Shown piece by piece: positions 7,747-17,131 of a stretch of DNA of 64,000 nucleotides. Under the pieces are notes generated by a model, which did no database searches, had not been told where the DNA came from, and saw only the letters and a list, made by a program, of their open reading frames with translations. A program made the translations under genes and the position numbers. Where the stretch lies: contig JACGYV010000004.1 in NCBI GenBank assembly GCA_014116815.1, positions 28,290-92,289 on the forward strand. The letters run 5' to 3'. The DNA is from Holosporaceae bacterium 'Namur' (GTDB lineage Bacteria > Pseudomonadota > Alphaproteobacteria > Rickettsiales > Midichloriaceae). Numbering within the stretch: position 1 is the stretch's first letter; every line of letters begins with the position of its first letter.

Positions 7747-8112
7747 TTATTCCCAATCTAATGCGCCTTTTTTCCATTCATATATAAAACCTATGGTCAG
7801 CACTACTAAAAAAATTATCATTGACCAAAAGCCGAGCAACCCGATATCTCTTATAACTATCGCCCACGGAAAAAGAAAAGCAATTTCAAGGTCAAAAATT
7901 ATAAACAATATTGAAACTAAATAGAACCTAACATCAAATTTACTTCTGGGAGCATCAAATGCTTCAAACCCGCACTCATAGGAAGATAATTTTTCACTGT
8001 CACCTCTCAGTGTAGCAAGCAAAAAAGGTAGAATAGACATTATAAACGCCAAGCCTCCCGCTAATATTAAAAAAAGTAAAATCGGTAAATAATCTGTTAG
8101 AATATGTTGCAT
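7747..8112 (-). CDS. nuoA: NADH-quinone oxidoreductase subunit A
   Basis: A 121-residue inner-membrane subunit of complex I with three membrane helices (about 8-30, 62-84 and 90-110). Diagnostic motifs are [20 protein letters not shown] between helices 1 and 2, which contains the conserved loop cysteine, and [24 protein letters not shown] sequence in the second helix. I chose the ATG at 8112, which has AAGAAGAG just upstream and gives the usual family length; a TTG at 8130 would overlap the ferredoxin gene. The gene begins immediately after the ferredoxin stop. Confidence 0.94.
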   Translation of the reverse strand: MQHILTDYLPILLFLILAGGLAFIMSILPFLLATLRGDSEKLSSYECGFEAFDAPRSKFDVRFYLVSILFIIFDLEIAFLFPWAIVIRDIGLLGFWSMIIFLVVLTIGFIYEWKKGALDWE

Positions 8113-8113
8113 A

Positions 8114-8455
8114 CTAGCTCTTCTTATCAACCATAATATTTCTTGTCGCCGACGGTAAAGTTACCGTTAACCCTTCCAAATCTTCACTCACGATTATTTG
8201 ACATCCGAGCCTTGAGGTACGGGTAAGCCCGAAGGCTAAATCAAGCATATCTTCTTCTGCTTCGGAAGGTTCGGGTAACATATCATAGAACTCTTTATCC
8301 ACAATAACATGGCAGGTTGAGCACGCAAGCGAACCATCACATGCTCCTTCCAAATCAATATCATTTTGATGAGCAACCTCAAGCAACGAGAGCCCTAAGG
8401 GCGCATCTACCGTTTTTGTAGTTCCGTCATTTACAATAAAATTAATTTTAGGCAT
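8114..8455 (-). CDS. fdx: 2Fe-2S ferredoxin, adrenodoxin type
   Basis: A 113-residue electron carrier of the adrenodoxin/ISC ferredoxin type. The cluster-binding pattern is [14 protein letters not shown] (Cys-x5-Cys-x2-Cys, residues about 39-48), with the fourth cysteine in [18 protein letters not shown] (residue about 85). In alphaproteobacteria this ferredoxin supplies electrons for Fe-S cluster assembly, and related proteins serve cytochrome P450 or heme-a synthesis. A good AAGGAAAAT lies before the ATG. It sits between yajC and nuoA, close enough for a single transcript; the rest of the ISC genes are not adjacent. Confidence 0.92.
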   Translation of the reverse strand: MPKINFIVNDGTTKTVDAPLGLSLLEVAHQNDIDLEGACDGSLACSTCHVIVDKEFYDMLPEPSEAEEDMLDLAFGLTRTSRLGCQIIVSEDLEGLTVTLPSATRNIMVDKKS

Positions 8456-8463
8456 ATTTTCCT

Positions 8464-8808
8464 TTAAGCAGCTTTTAGTGCGTTTTGCTCATTTATAACT
8501 TCAGAAACGCTTTCTCTTTTAATTTTTACTTTAACGTTTTCTGCTATTTCTACAACCAAATAGTTACTGTTTTCTTCAACTTTAACAACTTGACCGAAAA
8601 TCCCGCCCGAGGTCACTACTTTATCACCTTTGCTGATTTTGCTCAGCATCCCTTGATGCTCTTTCATTTTCTTTTGCTGCGGACGAATAAGGAGAAAATA
8701 AAACACCACCATGATTAAAACAAGGGGAGCAAAACTGGTGAGCATTGAAGGCTGCTGAGTTGCTGCCGAGGTTGCATCCGCTGCGAAAGCTTCTGAAAAT
8801 AAACTCAT
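8464..8808 (-). CDS. yajC: Preprotein translocase accessory subunit YajC
   Basis: The 114-residue protein has the YajC layout: a hydrophilic N-terminal stretch, one membrane helix ([20 protein letters not shown], about residues 29-48) ending in the diagnostic RPQQKK, then a small cytoplasmic beta domain ([20 protein letters not shown]). YajC associates with SecDF and the SecYEG translocon at the inner membrane. The family is usually about 110 residues, matching this gene. The gene order yajC-fdx-nuoA-nuoB is unusual, since yajC normally neighbours secD, secF or tgt. Confidence 0.93.
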   Translation of the reverse strand: MSLFSEAFAADATSAATQQPSMLTSFAPLVLIMVVFYFLLIRPQQKKMKEHQGMLSKISKGDKVVTSGGIFGQVVKVEENSNYLVVEIAENVKVKIKRESVSEVINEQNALKAA

Positions 8809-8924
8809 TATGTATCCTACATTAAATTTAAATTTTTCGGTATATTAATTTAACCGCAAAGTTAATGCAAGTAATTTGGGTAGGATTATATATTCATTGA
8901 GTTTAAAAATAGTTCTCGGACGGC

Positions 8925-9815
8925 TTATTTACTTCGCTTTTTAAATACTGATATTTTTACATCTACCGTCACGGTTAATTCTTTTAATGAAAGTAATGCT
9001 GCTTTTTTCTCTCCTCCCGATTTAAAATAAAAAGGAGTCATTGCAAGCAGGTTTTCTATATCTTCCTGCATGCCGATCCGACATTTAAAGGTGAGAGGTA
9101 AAGAATTTTCAAGTGTAAAATATTCTTCTGCTTTTTTTATTAATTTATCCTCTGCTTTTTCGGTAATAGAAGAAAATAATATGTTTCTCATTTCTATTAA
9201 ATGTGAAGAGGAAGGCGTAATGGTAATTAACCTGCCCGTGTCGGCAAGCACCCTATGATATTCATTAAAATAAAGCGGGGCAAACACGGAAAGTGCTATA
9301 TCTATTGTCTTTTCTTGAAGGGGTAGCTTAATTGCGCTCCCCACACACCATGAAATCCCTTTATTATGCCCGGCAGCTAATTTTATCGCCTCTTTTGAAA
9401 TATCAATTCCATAGTAATTTCCTTTTACTTTTAAACGACTGTCTAAATGCTGTTTTAAATTAGATAAATAGTACCCCTCTCCGCAGCCGATATCAGCTAT
9501 ATGAAAGCTTTCTTTTACCAGTTTTAAGTATTCATTAGTAATTAACATATTTAAAGTGTCGGATATCGGTTGGTAATATCCTTCATTTAAAAACTTTGCT
9601 CTGCTCTTCACCATCATCCGGTTATCACCCGGGTTTTTAGAGTTTTTCTGATTGGCCGGTAATAAATTCAGATAACCCTGGCGTGCTTTGTCATAAATAT
9701 GACCTTTCTCACACCCTACATATTTTTCATACCCGATGAGCTTTTCCCCGCCGCAGATAGGACACATAAGCGCCGAAACTTCATTAGCCGTAATTTCCTG
9801 GTTTGCATGCGGCAT
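8925..9815 (-). CDS. rlmA: 23S rRNA (guanine-N1)-methyltransferase, RlmA-like
   Basis: A 296-residue SAM-dependent methyltransferase. The N-terminus has the family zinc knuckle: MCPICGG (residues about 17-23) with the distal C and H in VGCEKGHIYDKARQGYLNLL. The following PGDNRMMVKSRAKFLNEGYY is also diagnostic. The SAM-binding glycine motif VADIGCGEGYYLSNL starts near residue 108, and LSVFAPLYFNEYHRVLADTG provides the catalytic-side motif. The family methylates G745 or G748 of 23S rRNA, in the peptide exit tunnel region where macrolides and tylosin bind. AGGAG 6 bases before the ATG supports the start. It stands alone in its transcript. Confidence 0.88.
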   Translation of the reverse strand: MPHANQEITANEVSALMCPICGGEKLIGYEKYVGCEKGHIYDKARQGYLNLLPANQKNSKNPGDNRMMVKSRAKFLNEGYYQPISDTLNMLITNEYLKLVKESFHIADIGCGEGYYLSNLKQHLDSRLKVKGNYYGIDISKEAIKLAAGHNKGISWCVGSAIKLPLQEKTIDIALSVFAPLYFNEYHRVLADTGRLITITPSSSHLIEMRNILFSSITEKAEDKLIKKAEEYFTLENSLPLTFKCRIGMQEDIENLLAMTPFYFKSGGEKKAALLSLKELTVTVDVKISVFKKRSK

Positions 9816-9925
9816 TATAGCTCCTAAAGTAAGTTAATTAATTTATCGAATAGCAAGCTTAAAAGCAGCGCGTAAACCGCTCTTAATAACACAGGCTACT
9901 TATATAGTGTTACCCTCCTTATCGC

Positions 9926-10477
9926 TTAAACCGATTCAACCCCTTTAACTTCAGGTATATAATGTTTGAGCATATTCTCAATACCGCTTTTTAAGGTGAG
10001 CGTTGAACTCGGGCAACCTGAGCAAGCACCGTGCAACTCAACATAAACTACTCCTTCTTTAAAACCTTTGTAAATTATATCCCCGCCGTCATTAGCTACA
10101 GCCGGCCTTACTCTGGTCTCAATTAATTCTTTAATTTGTTTTACCGCTTCATCATCCTCCACATCACTCGTAACGTCTGCTTTAAATGCGCTTTCCGTTA
10201 TCACAGGTTTTTGTGCAACAAAGTGATCCATAATAGAAGCAAGTACTATAGGTTTTAAAATACTCCAATCAGCACTCGGGTCTTTTGTAACGGAGATAAA
10301 ATTATCAGTTAAAAATATTCCCTTCACCCCTTCAACATCAAGTAGAGCAGCGGCAAGCGGAGAAGTAGAACAATCTTCACCCGAATGATAGGTAAGAGTC
10401 CCTTCTTTTAACACTTTAACCCCGGGAATAAATTTTAGAGTTTGAGGGTTAGGAGTTTCTTGCGTCTGTATAAACAT
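9926..10477 (-). CDS. nfu: NifU-like Fe-S scaffold/carrier protein
   Basis: This protein carries Fe-S clusters to client enzymes. The N-terminal Nfu domain begins MFIQTQETPNPQTLKFIPG and contains SPLAAALLDVEGVKGIFLTD; the C-terminal NifU domain has IETRVRPAVANDGGDI and the cluster-binding CxxC in ELHGACSGCPSSTLTLKSGI. I chose the ATG at 10477 (183 residues), since the family starts right at this methionine; a GTG three codons upstream is possible. It is a single gene, but fdx, mrp and iscX in this window belong to the same Fe-S theme. Confidence 0.92.
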   Translation of the reverse strand: MFIQTQETPNPQTLKFIPGVKVLKEGTLTYHSGEDCSTSPLAAALLDVEGVKGIFLTDNFISVTKDPSADWSILKPIVLASIMDHFVAQKPVITESAFKADVTSDVEDDEAVKQIKELIETRVRPAVANDGGDIIYKGFKEGVVYVELHGACSGCPSSTLTLKSGIENMLKHYIPEVKGVESV

Positions 10478-10600
10478 AACTTTCACTCATTAATTTTTTA
10501 GAGAAATGATACTCTTTAATCATATAAATGAAAATAAAATATTTTTATCAACCGGGATTAAATTTCACAACACACCTAGATTAACAACTTTTAAATATAA

Positions 10601-11563
10601 TTATCTTACACGCGCACTTTCATCAAAATCATTCCTTGAAGGAGTTCCGATTAAATCTTTAGGTGCGGAAATTTTATTATAAGGCATTATTGAATTTCTA
10701 AGTAGTGTAATAGTAATCCTTCTGTTTTTCTCAGCATAAGGGTTATTCGGATCTGCCGGATCCGTATCCGCTTTTCCGATTACTCTTCCGATTTGCTCGG
10801 AAGGAACCCCGCTTTGCACCAAATACCTACGTGCTGCATTCGCTCTATCCGCAGAGAGTTCCCAGTTAGTATATACGCCATTAGTATCATTTACAGTTCT
10901 ATCGGTAAAACCTGATAGTTGAAGGAAGTTAGGGGTAAATTGAATGAGCTTGGCAATTTTAAATAATATTACTTCCGTGAAAGCGGTAAGCTCGGCACTA
11001 CCGGGTTTAAACATAGGGTGCTTATCTTGTCCGAAAATCCTAATCTCTAAACCTTCAGGGGTAATAACTAACTGTAATGAATTCTTATAATCCTGTAGGC
11101 TTTTATCTTTTTCAATTAACTTATTTAACTCACCTTCAACTAATTCATATCTTTGATTTTCTTGTTCTTCCAAGCTCGCTTCGGTTCCGATTTTTTTTAC
11201 GGTTACAATATCACCGACGCTTTTTACACCGTATTTAAATCCTTGAGTTTTATCTTCATCTTTTAATCCTTCTTTTTGCGCGGCCGAACTAAACCCGCCT
11301 TTAAAACCCTCACCTAGCTGCCCTGAGATTCCGATCGTCGGATCAAAGTATTCGGCAATACCTTTTAACTTTTCAGTCGGCACGGCATTTAAAAGCCACA
11401 TAAGTAAAAAGAAAGCCATCATTGCAGTCACGAAATCCGCATAAGCCACCTTCCAAGCTCCACCATGATGCCCGTGATGCGCGGCAAACACTTTCTTTAT
11501 AATTATCGGGGCTTTTTTAGTTTCTTCCTTTTCCTTATCTTTATCTTTCTCTTTCTCTTGCAT
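10601..11563 (-). CDS. motB: Flagellar motor stator protein MotB
   Basis: MotB anchors the stator to peptidoglycan and helps form the proton channel. The 320-residue protein opens with a highly charged Lys/Glu/Asp stretch and a histidine-rich HHGHHGG, then a single membrane helix AYADFVTAMMAFFLLMWLLN whose Asp43 is the proton-binding residue. The C-terminal OmpA-like domain (about 150-300) contains SGFTDRTVNDTNG, LSADRANAARRYL and KNRRITITLL, the peptidoglycan-binding signature. It follows motA by 2 bases. The acidic-basic N-terminal run is longer than usual. No flagellar structural gene is nearby. Confidence 0.94.
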   Translation of the reverse strand: MQEKEKDKDKEKEETKKAPIIIKKVFAAHHGHHGGAWKVAYADFVTAMMAFFLLMWLLNAVPTEKLKGIAEYFDPTIGISGQLGEGFKGGFSSAAQKEGLKDEDKTQGFKYGVKSVGDIVTVKKIGTEASLEEQENQRYELVEGELNKLIEKDKSLQDYKNSLQLVITPEGLEIRIFGQDKHPMFKPGSAELTAFTEVILFKIAKLIQFTPNFLQLSGFTDRTVNDTNGVYTNWELSADRANAARRYLVQSGVPSEQIGRVIGKADTDPADPNNPYAEKNRRITITLLRNSIMPYNKISAPKDLIGTPSRNDFDESARVR

Positions 11564-11565
11564 TC

Positions 11566-12426
11566 CTATCTCACAATTAAGTTCTTCTTCAAGCTTTTTT
11601 CAAGTTCGATAAAGCTTGGTTTTAAATGATCTGGGATAATCTGGCGGGCACATTCTACTGAAATGGTAGGAGGATGTCCCTTAGCATGTGAAACAATTGC
11701 TGCTTTTATGCACTCCAGGAACTTTACTTCCTCATTGGTATAACCTTCGAAAAATGCCCCGATCGGGGATATTATTCCATATGATAAAAATACACCTAAG
11801 AATGTGCCTATAAGGGCTGCGGCAATTTTCCTTCCGAGCACGCTCGGGTCAGCTGCAATTGATGCCATTGCATTAATTACTCCAAGTACGGCGGCAATTA
11901 TCCCAAGCCCTGGTAAGCTATCCCCTAACCTATTAAAGCAGGAAGCAAGGTTTTGACCTTGTATTTTTTTCTCAAATAATTCATCTTCCATCATTTGTTG
12001 CAATTCATAAGGGTTTTCAAACCCCAGTACTATTAGACGCATATAGTCAGAGATAAAGGTGGCAACCTGCTTGTTTTCAAAAATTTTTTTAAAGCGTTTA
12101 AATAGAAAACTTTTTTCAGGGTATTCAATTTGAGTCTCTAAATCCATTTTAGAATTTGATTTAGAGTATTTAAGTAAATTGAATAAAAATGAGAGCAACT
12201 CAACATAATCTTCTTTTGAATAAGGTTCTCTTTTTGTAACTTTATGAATATTGGTAAATGCTAATGTAAGTGAAGTTTTAGAATTGGATATAATAAAAGA
12301 ACCGATTGCCGTACCGAGAATAATTAAAGCTTCAAAGGGGTGAATTAAAACTAAAATATTACCGCCTCCGCCTATAAAGCCGATAACCAGTGATAGTATT
12401 ACTATAATTATGCCGAATTGGAACAC
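11566..12426 (-). CDS. motA: Flagellar motor stator protein MotA
   Basis: MotA forms the stator ring that turns proton flow into torque on the flagellar rotor. The 286-residue protein has four membrane helices: about 2-20, 30-48, 170-190 and 200-222. The segments FIGGGGNILVLIHPFEALII and LGDSLPGLGIIAAVLGVINA are family signatures, the latter holding the conserved loop proline. The cytoplasmic loop between helices 2 and 3 is basic, as expected for rotor contact. Translation appears to start at a GTG. It is directly followed by motB. In Rickettsiales, flagellar genes are known from Midichloria and Jidaibacter, so these genes narrow the likely lineage. Confidence 0.94.
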   Translation of the reverse strand: MFQFGIIIVILSLVIGFIGGGGNILVLIHPFEALIILGTAIGSFIISNSKTSLTLAFTNIHKVTKREPYSKEDYVELLSFLFNLLKYSKSNSKMDLETQIEYPEKSFLFKRFKKIFENKQVATFISDYMRLIVLGFENPYELQQMMEDELFEKKIQGQNLASCFNRLGDSLPGLGIIAAVLGVINAMASIAADPSVLGRKIAAALIGTFLGVFLSYGIISPIGAFFEGYTNEEVKFLECIKAAIVSHAKGHPPTISVECARQIIPDHLKPSFIELEKSLKKNLIVR

Positions 12427-12513
12427 CGTTGCCGAAATATTAAATACACCCTTAAGAATTAGTATTATATAATATTTCGGCTAGGTAAAGTATTGAATTA
12501 GAAAATTATATTT

Positions 12514-13929
12514 TTACCACCAACCCAAAGCATACCACCATGCCGAGCCGATAGTCGCCCAAACCGCCAAATTAACCAAACTTACCAAAAATCCGACCTT
12601 CCACCAAGTTTTAGTATTAAAGTACCCTGCCCCGAAGAAAACAGGAGCCGAGCTGATTCCATAGTGAGTCAAACCTGCGGCAAGCGAGGAGAAATAAGCG
12701 AGCGCTAATGCGGAAACCAACTTCGGTACGCCTGCACTGATCAGTAACATTAAAAATGTACTGTAAAGCACGGTAATCTTAGCAGTAATACTTGCAAAGA
12801 AGTAATGAACATAGAAATATAGCAATCCTATTACCACAATTGTCAACATCATGCCTTTGCCTGCAACCAGGTGTTCCATTTGCCCGCCGATCCATGCCAT
12901 TATACCGAATTCTTTTAAAAAACCCGACATCATTACAAGCGTACCGAACCAGGTCAAAGTATCCCAGGCTCCTTTTTCGCTTAAAGCATCATTCCAGCTT
13001 AATACCCCGGAAATTATCAGTATACAGAAACCGAGTAACGCAGTGGTGGTTGCATTAAACCCGACCCTATAATCTAAAATCCAAAGTGTAATTAATAATA
13101 TGAAAGTTAAGAGCATTACAACTTCATGCTTAGTAATTTTACCCATTTCTTTTAAAGCCTGCTTAGCAATGCGGGGAGCATTTTCCGTGCTTTTAACACT
13201 AGGCGGATAAATAAGATAAATCACTAAAGGAATAAGAAGTAAGCTTATTATCCCCGGAACAATTGCACCCAATGCCCAAGTTTCCCAAGATATATCTATG
13301 CCGAATTGAGGCGCAAGTTTCAGAACCAAAGGGTTTCCCGCCATTGCAGTTAAGAACATGGCACTGGTAACTACGTTTGATTGAAAGCACACCTGTATCA
13401 AAAATCCGCCGCTGTGGTTTTTATCCTTCCTGGAAGGGTTATTCTTTTCATATTCATCAGATAACGCTTTTGCTATCGGAAATATTATTCCTCCGCCTCT
13501 TGCCGTTACGCTCGGAATCATCGGAGAAAGTATAAAATCAGTTAATATTAAACCGTATGATAGCCCTAAAGTACTTTTACCGATTTTAGAAATAAAGTAA
13601 TAAGCTATTCGCTTGCCTAAACCCGTTTTTATGAATCCCCTTGATATAAAGAAAGCAAATACTACAAGCCAGGCTATATCTATACTGAAAGCAGAAAGCG
13701 CCTGATGGAGAGTCAGAGTATGGGTAATTATGCATACTAAAATACTGAATAGCGCTATGGCTCCGATCGGCATAGGGTTTAAAATTATGGCAATAATAGT
13801 GGTTATAAAAATCCCGAATAGGTGCCAAGCTTTAAGATCGACTCCGATCGGTGCAGGAACATTCCAAAGCACTGCTCCTAAAATGAATACTAACAGCACT
13901 TGTTTAAGGTTTATGTTGCCGGAACTCAT
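12514..13929 (-). CDS. DASS-family dicarboxylate/anion transporter
   Basis: A 471-residue inner-membrane transporter with about 12-14 hydrophobic segments across its length. It looks like the 2-oxoglutarate/malate translocator branch of the divalent anion:sodium symporter family: DFILSPMIPSVTARGGGIIF near residue 140 and LTHYGISSAPVFFGAGYF near 430, with IPSVTARGG and THYG being the substrate and sodium loops of that branch. It probably imports or exchanges C4-C6 dicarboxylates such as malate or 2-oxoglutarate, a sensible carbon supply for an intracellular bacterium. Exact substrate not shown. It is a single-gene unit upstream of motA on the same strand, 87 bases away. Confidence 0.88.
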   Translation of the reverse strand: MSSGNINLKQVLLVFILGAVLWNVPAPIGVDLKAWHLFGIFITTIIAIILNPMPIGAIALFSILVCIITHTLTLHQALSAFSIDIAWLVVFAFFISRGFIKTGLGKRIAYYFISKIGKSTLGLSYGLILTDFILSPMIPSVTARGGGIIFPIAKALSDEYEKNNPSRKDKNHSGGFLIQVCFQSNVVTSAMFLTAMAGNPLVLKLAPQFGIDISWETWALGAIVPGIISLLLIPLVIYLIYPPSVKSTENAPRIAKQALKEMGKITKHEVVMLLTFILLITLWILDYRVGFNATTTALLGFCILIISGVLSWNDALSEKGAWDTLTWFGTLVMMSGFLKEFGIMAWIGGQMEHLVAGKGMMLTIVVIGLLYFYVHYFFASITAKITVLYSTFLMLLISAGVPKLVSALALAYFSSLAAGLTHYGISSAPVFFGAGYFNTKTWWKVGFLVSLVNLAVWATIGSAWWYALGWW

Positions 13930-14185
13930 ATATAAAAACCAAATAAATTTTCAAATTTAATGCAAAATATACCGAATAATACTGAAAAATCCAGTGGTAA
14001 AATAAGAAAATAATTACCTTGAATCCTATTTATTTAATGATATAAACAATAGTTCATTTATACTTCCGCCTTGTTTATTACCCCCCTCTAAGCCTTGATT
14101 TCCCCAAAATCTTCACTAGTCTGATAAAAGCTTGCAATATAAAGAAAAATAGAGTATCATTCAGCGCTTTATAAATAAATTTATT

Positions 14186-14752
14186 ATGGTAAGCATGAAT
14201 ATTATCCTTCGGCTTTTTACTGTTTTATTTATCTTATTCTCGCAAGCTGCAACTGCAAATAACCAGGAATTGTCGTTTGAGAAAGAAAAACAAACTTTAA
14301 CTCTTGATCAGAAGAAAAAAATTGCAAAACCGGTAGTCGGATTATCTTTCTCCGAAACTGGTATCGCTTCCTGGTACGGTCGTGAATTCAGCGGCAGGCC
14401 GACTGCAAGCGGAGAGATCTTTAATCCTGACTTAATGACGGCTGCTCACAAATATCTGCCTCTAAATAGCATAGTCAAAGTTACCAACCTTGAAAATAAA
14501 AAATCAATAAGAGTTATTGTAAATGACAAAGGTCCTTTTATTGCAGCTCGGGTTATTGATCTTTCAAGGATGGCGGCGGAAGTGCTGGGTTTTAAAGACA
14601 AAGGGTTAGCTAAAGTTAAACTGGAATATTTGCATAACGAAACAATAGACTTAAGTAACGCGCTTACTTCGAAGCAAAGAAAAAGGCTACACCGCGAGAT
14701 AGAAAAATTTTCATTAGGTAAATGGCGAAATGTTATCAAAGCACATAAATAG
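14186..14752 (+). CDS. rlpA: RlpA-like lytic transglycosylase / septal lipoprotein homologue
   Basis: This 188-residue protein starts with a signal sequence (NIILRLFTVLFILFSQAATA), followed by a double-psi beta-barrel domain from about residue 55. The motifs are TGIASWYGREFSGRPTASGE, the histidine in TAAHKYLPLNS and the aspartate in IRVIVNDKGPFIAARVIDLS, the catalytic pair described for active RlpA lytic transglycosylases that cleave denuded glycan strands at division sites. There is no clear lipobox cysteine after the signal peptide, so it may be a free periplasmic enzyme. A C-terminal SPOR domain is missing. ATGs at 14186 and 14195 are both possible starts. Confidence 0.86.
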   Translation: MVSMNIILRLFTVLFILFSQAATANNQELSFEKEKQTLTLDQKKKIAKPVVGLSFSETGIASWYGREFSGRPTASGEIFNPDLMTAAHKYLPLNSIVKVTNLENKKSIRVIVNDKGPFIAARVIDLSRMAAEVLGFKDKGLAKVKLEYLHNETIDLSNALTSKQRKRLHREIEKFSLGKWRNVIKAHK

Positions 14753-14857
14753 ATTGAGCTGCTCCAGTATATACTCATTCTTTTTACAAAATACTGTTGA
14801 CCTATAGAATATTCATCTTAATCTATTGGAAGATAGAAAATTAAAGAGTCGGATTAG

Positions 14858-17131
14858 GTGTTTTTTAAAGACAAATCCATTTTTATAGAAGATGAGAAGC
14901 ATTTTATTGAGGATAAAGTAGCGGAATTTATTCCGATTGCCTGCCATTACGATAAAGAAACACTACTTACCAAGAACGGGGAATTACTGCAAATAATTAA
15001 AATTTCCGGGCTGGAAACAAATGATAGCGAATTTCAAAAAATAAATTTGCGTGACCAACTTAGAAAAGTAATAAAAAAACATGTTACCGAGTATAAGTAT
15101 GCAGTTCATATACATGTGCTTAGAAATAGAGAAAATATGGTTCCTCCGGGCGAAATGCCTTTCGGCTTTGCCGAAGAACTAAACCAAAGGTGGGCTAAAA
15201 AAAACAATTGGGATAAACAATTGGTTAACACGTTATATGTGACCGTTATCAGACAAAACATACAAACCGGTACGTTCGACCCGAAAACTTTAGTTTTTCC
15301 GCTGATTAAAAACCAACATTACAATCACTTAAATACCGCATGTGAAGAATTGCATAATATCACCGATAATATGGTTGATGACCTAAAAAGATTCGGCTCA
15401 ACCAAGCTCACGATGCAAAAAACCGAAGACGAAGGATATATATCCGAGCCTCTTTCTTTATATAACAACCTTGTACAACTAACCCAAACAAGAGCTCATG
15501 TACCGATTAAAGATTTATCCGAATACTTAGCAAACATTAAAATTAAATATAAATTTAATACGGCGGTAATAGAGGGCACGGATTTTAAAAGATATTGTGC
15601 GGTATTTAGTTTAAAACAACCGCAAAATATCTCGGTTAGTGCATATGATAAGCTGCTCCAGCTTGGCATGCAGTTCATAATTTCAGAATCTCTGTACTTT
15701 GTATCATCAGATACCGCATTAAAGAACCATAAAAAAATGATGTCTCATTTAGAGGCTGCTAAAGCACAGGATATAGCTCAAGAGAACGACTTAGCAGATA
15801 TTCTTAATGAAGATAAGGGCAATAATAATGATTATTGCGCTCATCAGGTTACCCTATTAGTATACAGTGATGATGAGAGTTTTTTTCAGGATAAATTAAA
15901 CAAAACCGTTGAAGTACTGCAAAATATCGGGCTGGTTGCGGTAAGAGAAGATTTTAAGATGGCCAAATGTTTTTGGTCACAGCTGCCGGGTAATTTTAGA
16001 TTTATAGATAGAATTAACTATATGGCGACTAATTTAATCGGTGCACTTACCTCGATTCATCATAAAAATATAGGCTGCTATAGCGGCAGTAAGTGGGGAC
16101 CTGCTATTTCCCTATTTAGAAACAATGACGGGAACCCATATTACTTCAATTTTCACAATCATAACAACGGTAACACATTAATTATAGGCAATGAGCACAG
16201 CGGAAAAAATGTGCTTATGAAGTTCTTCCTTACCCAAAGCACTAAATTAAACCCGCGAATAATTTTTATCGACGGCGAAGGCAATTCCGAAAAATTTATC
16301 GAGGAGTTAGGCGGATTATATGTTAAACCAAACCCGGATGATTTCTCTCCCGTTAAAATAAAGCTTTTTGATAAAGAACTTTTTAAAGGAAAATTAGAAC
16401 TGTTCAGTAATTTCCTAACTAATTTAATTTATCCCCGTGCCAGTGATAACGCACAATACCAAACTTTTTTTGCCGCCCTTGCTAAAAGCTTATTCGAAGG
16501 TAATGAGAATGAAGATCCTTATACCCTACTTAGCGGTATAATTGAAAAATCAGAAGATGAGGCAATAAAATCCAGTTTTAACAGTTACTTTAATAGTGAA
16601 ATTTACTCAAACTTTTTTGATGAAGATTTCTTAGATCTATTCACTTTAGAGGATATTTTAAGTATTGATATAACCGAGCTTTCCAAGTCTAAACCAATTC
16701 AGGAGGCTTTCTTAGTATTATTACTACTTAAGATACCTTCACTTCTCGACGGCAGACCGACCATTATTGCATTTAATAAATGTTATGACTTATTCTTCAG
16801 CAATGTGTTTTCTCCGCTCTTTTCTTCCTGGCTTGATGAACTGACAAGTAAAAATGCAATTGCATTTTTTTCAACCGATACGAATGATAGAATATTAGAT
16901 AATGACTGTTTACGAAATTGTTTAGATAAGTTTGCTACCCAAATTTTCACCTCAAATAAGTTTGCCGATAAAAAATTTAAGCATTCGTTCAGCCTTAATG
17001 AATTTGAGTTAACTCAAATTAAAGCTTACAGTGTTGAGCGCCGAATGTTCGTGCTAAAACAGGGTGAATATTCAATTGTCGGCGTGCTTAATCTTGCGGA
17101 TCTACCTGAAATATTAGAGGTACTTAAATAA
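14858..17131 (+). CDS. virB4: VirB4-family type IV secretion ATPase with degenerate nucleotide site
   Basis: A 757-residue VirB4/CagE/TrbE-type protein. The N-terminal half has the VirB4 domain pattern (IPIACHYDKETLLTKNGELL, later FWSQLPGNFRFIDRINYMAT). The C-terminal half is the RecA-like ATPase fold, but its Walker A is GNEHSGKN (residues 444-451), with Asn at the Ser/Thr position, and the Walker B strand reads IIAFNKCYDL, with no acidic pair. Both changes predict loss of ATP hydrolysis. Rickettsiales type IV systems (rvh) are known to keep a second, catalytically impaired VirB4, and this looks like that copy. Start is a GTG at 14858. The stop overlaps the start of the next gene by one base. 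Confidence 0.85.
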   Translation: MFFKDKSIFIEDEKHFIEDKVAEFIPIACHYDKETLLTKNGELLQIIKISGLETNDSEFQKINLRDQLRKVIKKHVTEYKYAVHIHVLRNRENMVPPGEMPFGFAEELNQRWAKKNNWDKQLVNTLYVTVIRQNIQTGTFDPKTLVFPLIKNQHYNHLNTACEELHNITDNMVDDLKRFGSTKLTMQKTEDEGYISEPLSLYNNLVQLTQTRAHVPIKDLSEYLANIKIKYKFNTAVIEGTDFKRYCAVFSLKQPQNISVSAYDKLLQLGMQFIISESLYFVSSDTALKNHKKMMSHLEAAKAQDIAQENDLADILNEDKGNNNDYCAHQVTLLVYSDDESFFQDKLNKTVEVLQNIGLVAVREDFKMAKCFWSQLPGNFRFIDRINYMATNLIGALTSIHHKNIGCYSGSKWGPAISLFRNNDGNPYYFNFHNHNNGNTLIIGNEHSGKNVLMKFFLTQSTKLNPRIIFIDGEGNSEKFIEELGGLYVKPNPDDFSPVKIKLFDKELFKGKLELFSNFLTNLIYPRASDNAQYQTFFAALAKSLFEGNENEDPYTLLSGIIEKSEDEAIKSSFNSYFNSEIYSNFFDEDFLDLFTLEDILSIDITELSKSKPIQEAFLVLLLLKIPSLLDGRPTIIAFNKCYDLFFSNVFSPLFSSWLDELTSKNAIAFFSTDTNDRILDNDCLRNCLDKFATQIFTSNKFADKKFKHSFSLNEFELTQIKAYSVERRMFVLKQGEYSIVGVLNLADLPEILEVLK

